Below, piece after piece: positions 61,381 to 64,000 of a DNA stretch of 64,000 bases (position 1 is the first letter of the stretch; every line of letters begins with the position of its first letter). Position numbers and translations under genes: made by a program. This DNA comes from Rahnella rivi (GTDB lineage Bacteria; Pseudomonadota; Gammaproteobacteria; Enterobacterales; Enterobacteriaceae), in contig NZ_JAFMOX010000045.1 in assembly GCF_019049655.1 (NCBI RefSeq), positions 1 to 64,000 on the forward strand, read 5' to 3'. The notes beneath the pieces are model-generated. The model was not told where the DNA came from. It saw only the letters and a list, made by a program, of their open reading frames with translations, and did not search any database.

Positions 61381-62130
61381 ATGGTTGAGATGTATGAAGA
61401 GAATATTGAAGGGATCCAGGTGATTCATGCTGTGCCTGCCGGACAGTATCAGCAGCAGCTTCCGACGATTTTTTTCTATCACGGCTTTTTATCCTCCAAA
61501 GAAATGTACTCGTATTTCGGCTATACGCTGGCGAAGGCGGGTTTTCGCGTCATTCTGCCGGATGCACTCATGCACGGTGCCCGTGCAGAAAGTGACGAAG
61601 CCAAATGCGTGGCCCATTTCTGGCGTATTTTACAAAACAACGTCGAAGAGCTGGCGATGCTGAAGGAATTGTTTGTCGGACGCGGTCTGGCGGATCCGCA
61701 ACGTCTGGGCGTCGGCGGGGTATCGATGGGCGGAATGACCACCATGGCCGCGCTGGTGAAATACCCGTGGGTGAAGGTTGCGGCAAACCTGATGGGGTCG
61801 GGCTACTTTTCGCGTTTATCACACCATCTTTTCCCTGCATTTACCGCCGGTGACACTGCACAGCGTGACGTTTTTGAACGTGATGTTGCTCCGCTACTTA
61901 GCCTGGATGTCACCGGTAAAACGGCATTATTCGCCCATAAACCGCTGTTTGTCTGGCACGGCGAGCAGGATGACGTGGTGCCGTTTGGCGAAAGCCTGCG
62001 GTTGCAACAGGAGCTGGCTGCCAGTGAAGCGACCGCCAATCTGACCTTCATTTCTGAGTCTGAGGCGAAGCATAAAGTCACGGTGCACGCACTGTCAGAA
62101 GCCACCGCTTTCTTCGCTCAAAAGCTGTAG
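61381..62130 (+). CDS. yjfP: alpha/beta-hydrolase esterase YjfP
   Basis: Cytoplasmic carboxylesterase, 249 residues. The oxyanion region FFYHGFLSSKEMYSYFG is near residue 33-49, the nucleophile serine is in VGGVSMGGMTT (about 115-125), the acid is in HGEQDDVVPFGESLRLQQ and the histidine in KHKVTVHAL near the end. E. coli YjfP has esterase activity; the natural substrate is unknown. I chose the ATG at 61381 with AGGGGAAG upstream rather than a GTG-like start further back within the hairpin. It is between the chemoreceptor and rpsF. Confidence 0.92.
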   Translation: MVEMYEENIEGIQVIHAVPAGQYQQQLPTIFFYHGFLSSKEMYSYFGYTLAKAGFRVILPDALMHGARAESDEAKCVAHFWRILQNNVEELAMLKELFVGRGLADPQRLGVGGVSMGGMTTMAALVKYPWVKVAANLMGSGYFSRLSHHLFPAFTAGDTAQRDVFERDVAPLLSLDVTGKTALFAHKPLFVWHGEQDDVVPFGESLRLQQELAASEATANLTFISESEAKHKVTVHALSEATAFFAQKL

Positions 62131-62152
62131 AGAAATTAATCTGCCTTTCTCC

Positions 62153-62181
62153 TTGAGTTTCACAGTGGCTGTACATATAAT
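62153..62181 (+). promoter_or_regulatory. rpsF operon promoter
   Basis: TTGAGT (62153-62158), a 17-base spacer, then a perfect TATAAT (62176-62181) followed by TGCGCG discriminator. About 100 bases before rpsF, leaving a leader of about 93 bases. Confidence 0.88.
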
Positions 62182-62209
62182 TGCGCGTCATTTTTTCGAC
62201 CGCACACAT

Positions 62210-62674
<465 letters not shown>

Positions 62675-62679
62675 TTGCC

Positions 62680-63229
<550 letters not shown>

Positions 63230-63256
63230 TAGGCCACTGTCCATAAACGACTTTGA

Positions 63257-63721
<465 letters not shown>

Positions 63722-63743
63722 TAACGCTGAAGTTAACCCTGAG

Positions 63744-63768
63744 ACGCCGGCCTAGTGCCGGCGTTTTG
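63744..63768 (+). terminator. rplI terminator
   Basis: ACGCCGGC and GCCGGCGT form an 8-bp perfect stem around CTAGT, followed by TTT GC TTTT. 23 bases past the rplI stop. Confidence 0.88.
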
Positions 63769-63851
63769 CTTTTCTGCATCAGGGAATGCTGAGCCCACAA
63801 GCATTAAGAACGGGTGGAGTATTTCAGTGGCGAACCCTTTACTGAATTCAC

Positions 63852-64000
63852 TCAGTTTTCGCGCTGAAAACTGCCGTCTGACTGACGGGTAAACGTCACG
63901 GTGACGTTCTGTTCCGTCGTGACCTGCAATGCCTTCACCACACCCTGAGCATCACGCTGTATCTTCACTTCCTGTCCGGTTTTCAACGTACTCAGCGGTT
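63852..64000 (-). CDS. ytfB: OapA/YtfB-family protein, C-terminal part
   Basis: The last 49 codons of a minus-strand gene that runs out of the window. The readable end is LSTLKTGQEVKIQRDAQGV, then VTFTRQSDGSF and REN before the TGA at 63852. Its pattern fits the C-terminal domain of OapA-like cell-division proteins such as YtfB, which follows rplI in relatives. Only the end can be seen, so this is a moderate call. Confidence 0.6.
   Translation of the reverse strand, partial: PLSTLKTGQEVKIQRDAQGVVKALQVTTEQNVTVTFTRQSDGSFQREN

Overview
The window is chromosomal DNA from a member of the Enterobacterales. Gene order and protein sequences resemble the Yersiniaceae (Rahnella, Ewingella and Serratia group), but I cannot fix the genus from sequence alone. 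From about 12 kb onward the order follows the E. coli 94-95 min region: yjdC-dsbD-dcuA-aspA-fxsA-groSL-yjeI-epmB-efp-ecnAB-blc-frdDCBA-epmA-mscM-psd-rsgA-orn-glyVXY-queG-nnr-tsaE-amiB-mutL-miaA-hfq-hflXKC-yjeT-purA-nsrR-rnr-rlmB-aidB-bsmA-yjfP-rpsF-priB-rpsR-rplI. Four kinds of departure break the collinearity: a fimbrial locus, a purine permease/deaminase pair, a chemoreceptor gene, and the missing cutA and sugE.

Region by region: (1) 0.1-4.1 kb is the acetate scavenging operon acs-yjcH-actP on the minus strand. (2) 4.1-11.5 kb is an accessory chaperone-usher fimbrial locus (pilin, usher, chaperone, two-domain tip protein). It ends in a small XRE-type regulator gene and is followed by a convergent pair encoding a membrane-anchored ToxR/CadC-type regulator and a FidL-like membrane protein. 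(3) 11.5-12.1 kb holds tRNA-Phe and a 162-bp partial duplication of its 3' end and terminator, with a row of small perfect hairpins between the copies. (4) 12.2-17.7 kb carries yjdC, dsbD, dcuA and aspA; a perfect CRP-type palindrome lies between aspA and fxsA. (5) 18-21.4 kb has fxsA, the sigma-32 controlled groES-groEL operon and a lipoprotein gene. (6) 21.5-28.9 kb contains efp and both lysine-modification genes epmB and epmA, around the entericidins, blc and fumarate reductase. (7) 29-32 kb is an inserted nucleobase permease plus 8-oxoguanine deaminase-like pair. (8) 32-40 kb has mscM-psd, rsgA, orn, three identical tRNA-Gly(GCC) genes, and a gene-free interval with DnaA boxes where E. coli has datA. 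(9) 40-56 kb is the nnr-tsaE-amiB-mutL-miaA-hfq-hflXKC-yjeT-purA-nsrR-rnr-rlmB run. (10) 57-62 kb has aidB, bsmA, a chemoreceptor with a perfect FNR box upstream, and yjfP. (11) 62-64 kb is the rpsF-priB-rpsR-rplI ribosomal operon and the 3' end of an opposing oapA/ytfB-like gene.

Several genes point to a facultative anaerobe: DcuA takes up C4-dicarboxylates, AspA makes fumarate from aspartate, and FrdABCD respires fumarate. The frdA promoter shows a plausible FNR/NarL layout, and the chemoreceptor may be switched on with the same regime. I found no CRISPR array, phage or insertion sequence. The observations most worth following are the datA-like DnaA-box interval, the tRNA-Phe duplication with its hairpin row, the FNR box before the chemoreceptor gene, and the fimbrial locus with two kinds of regulator.
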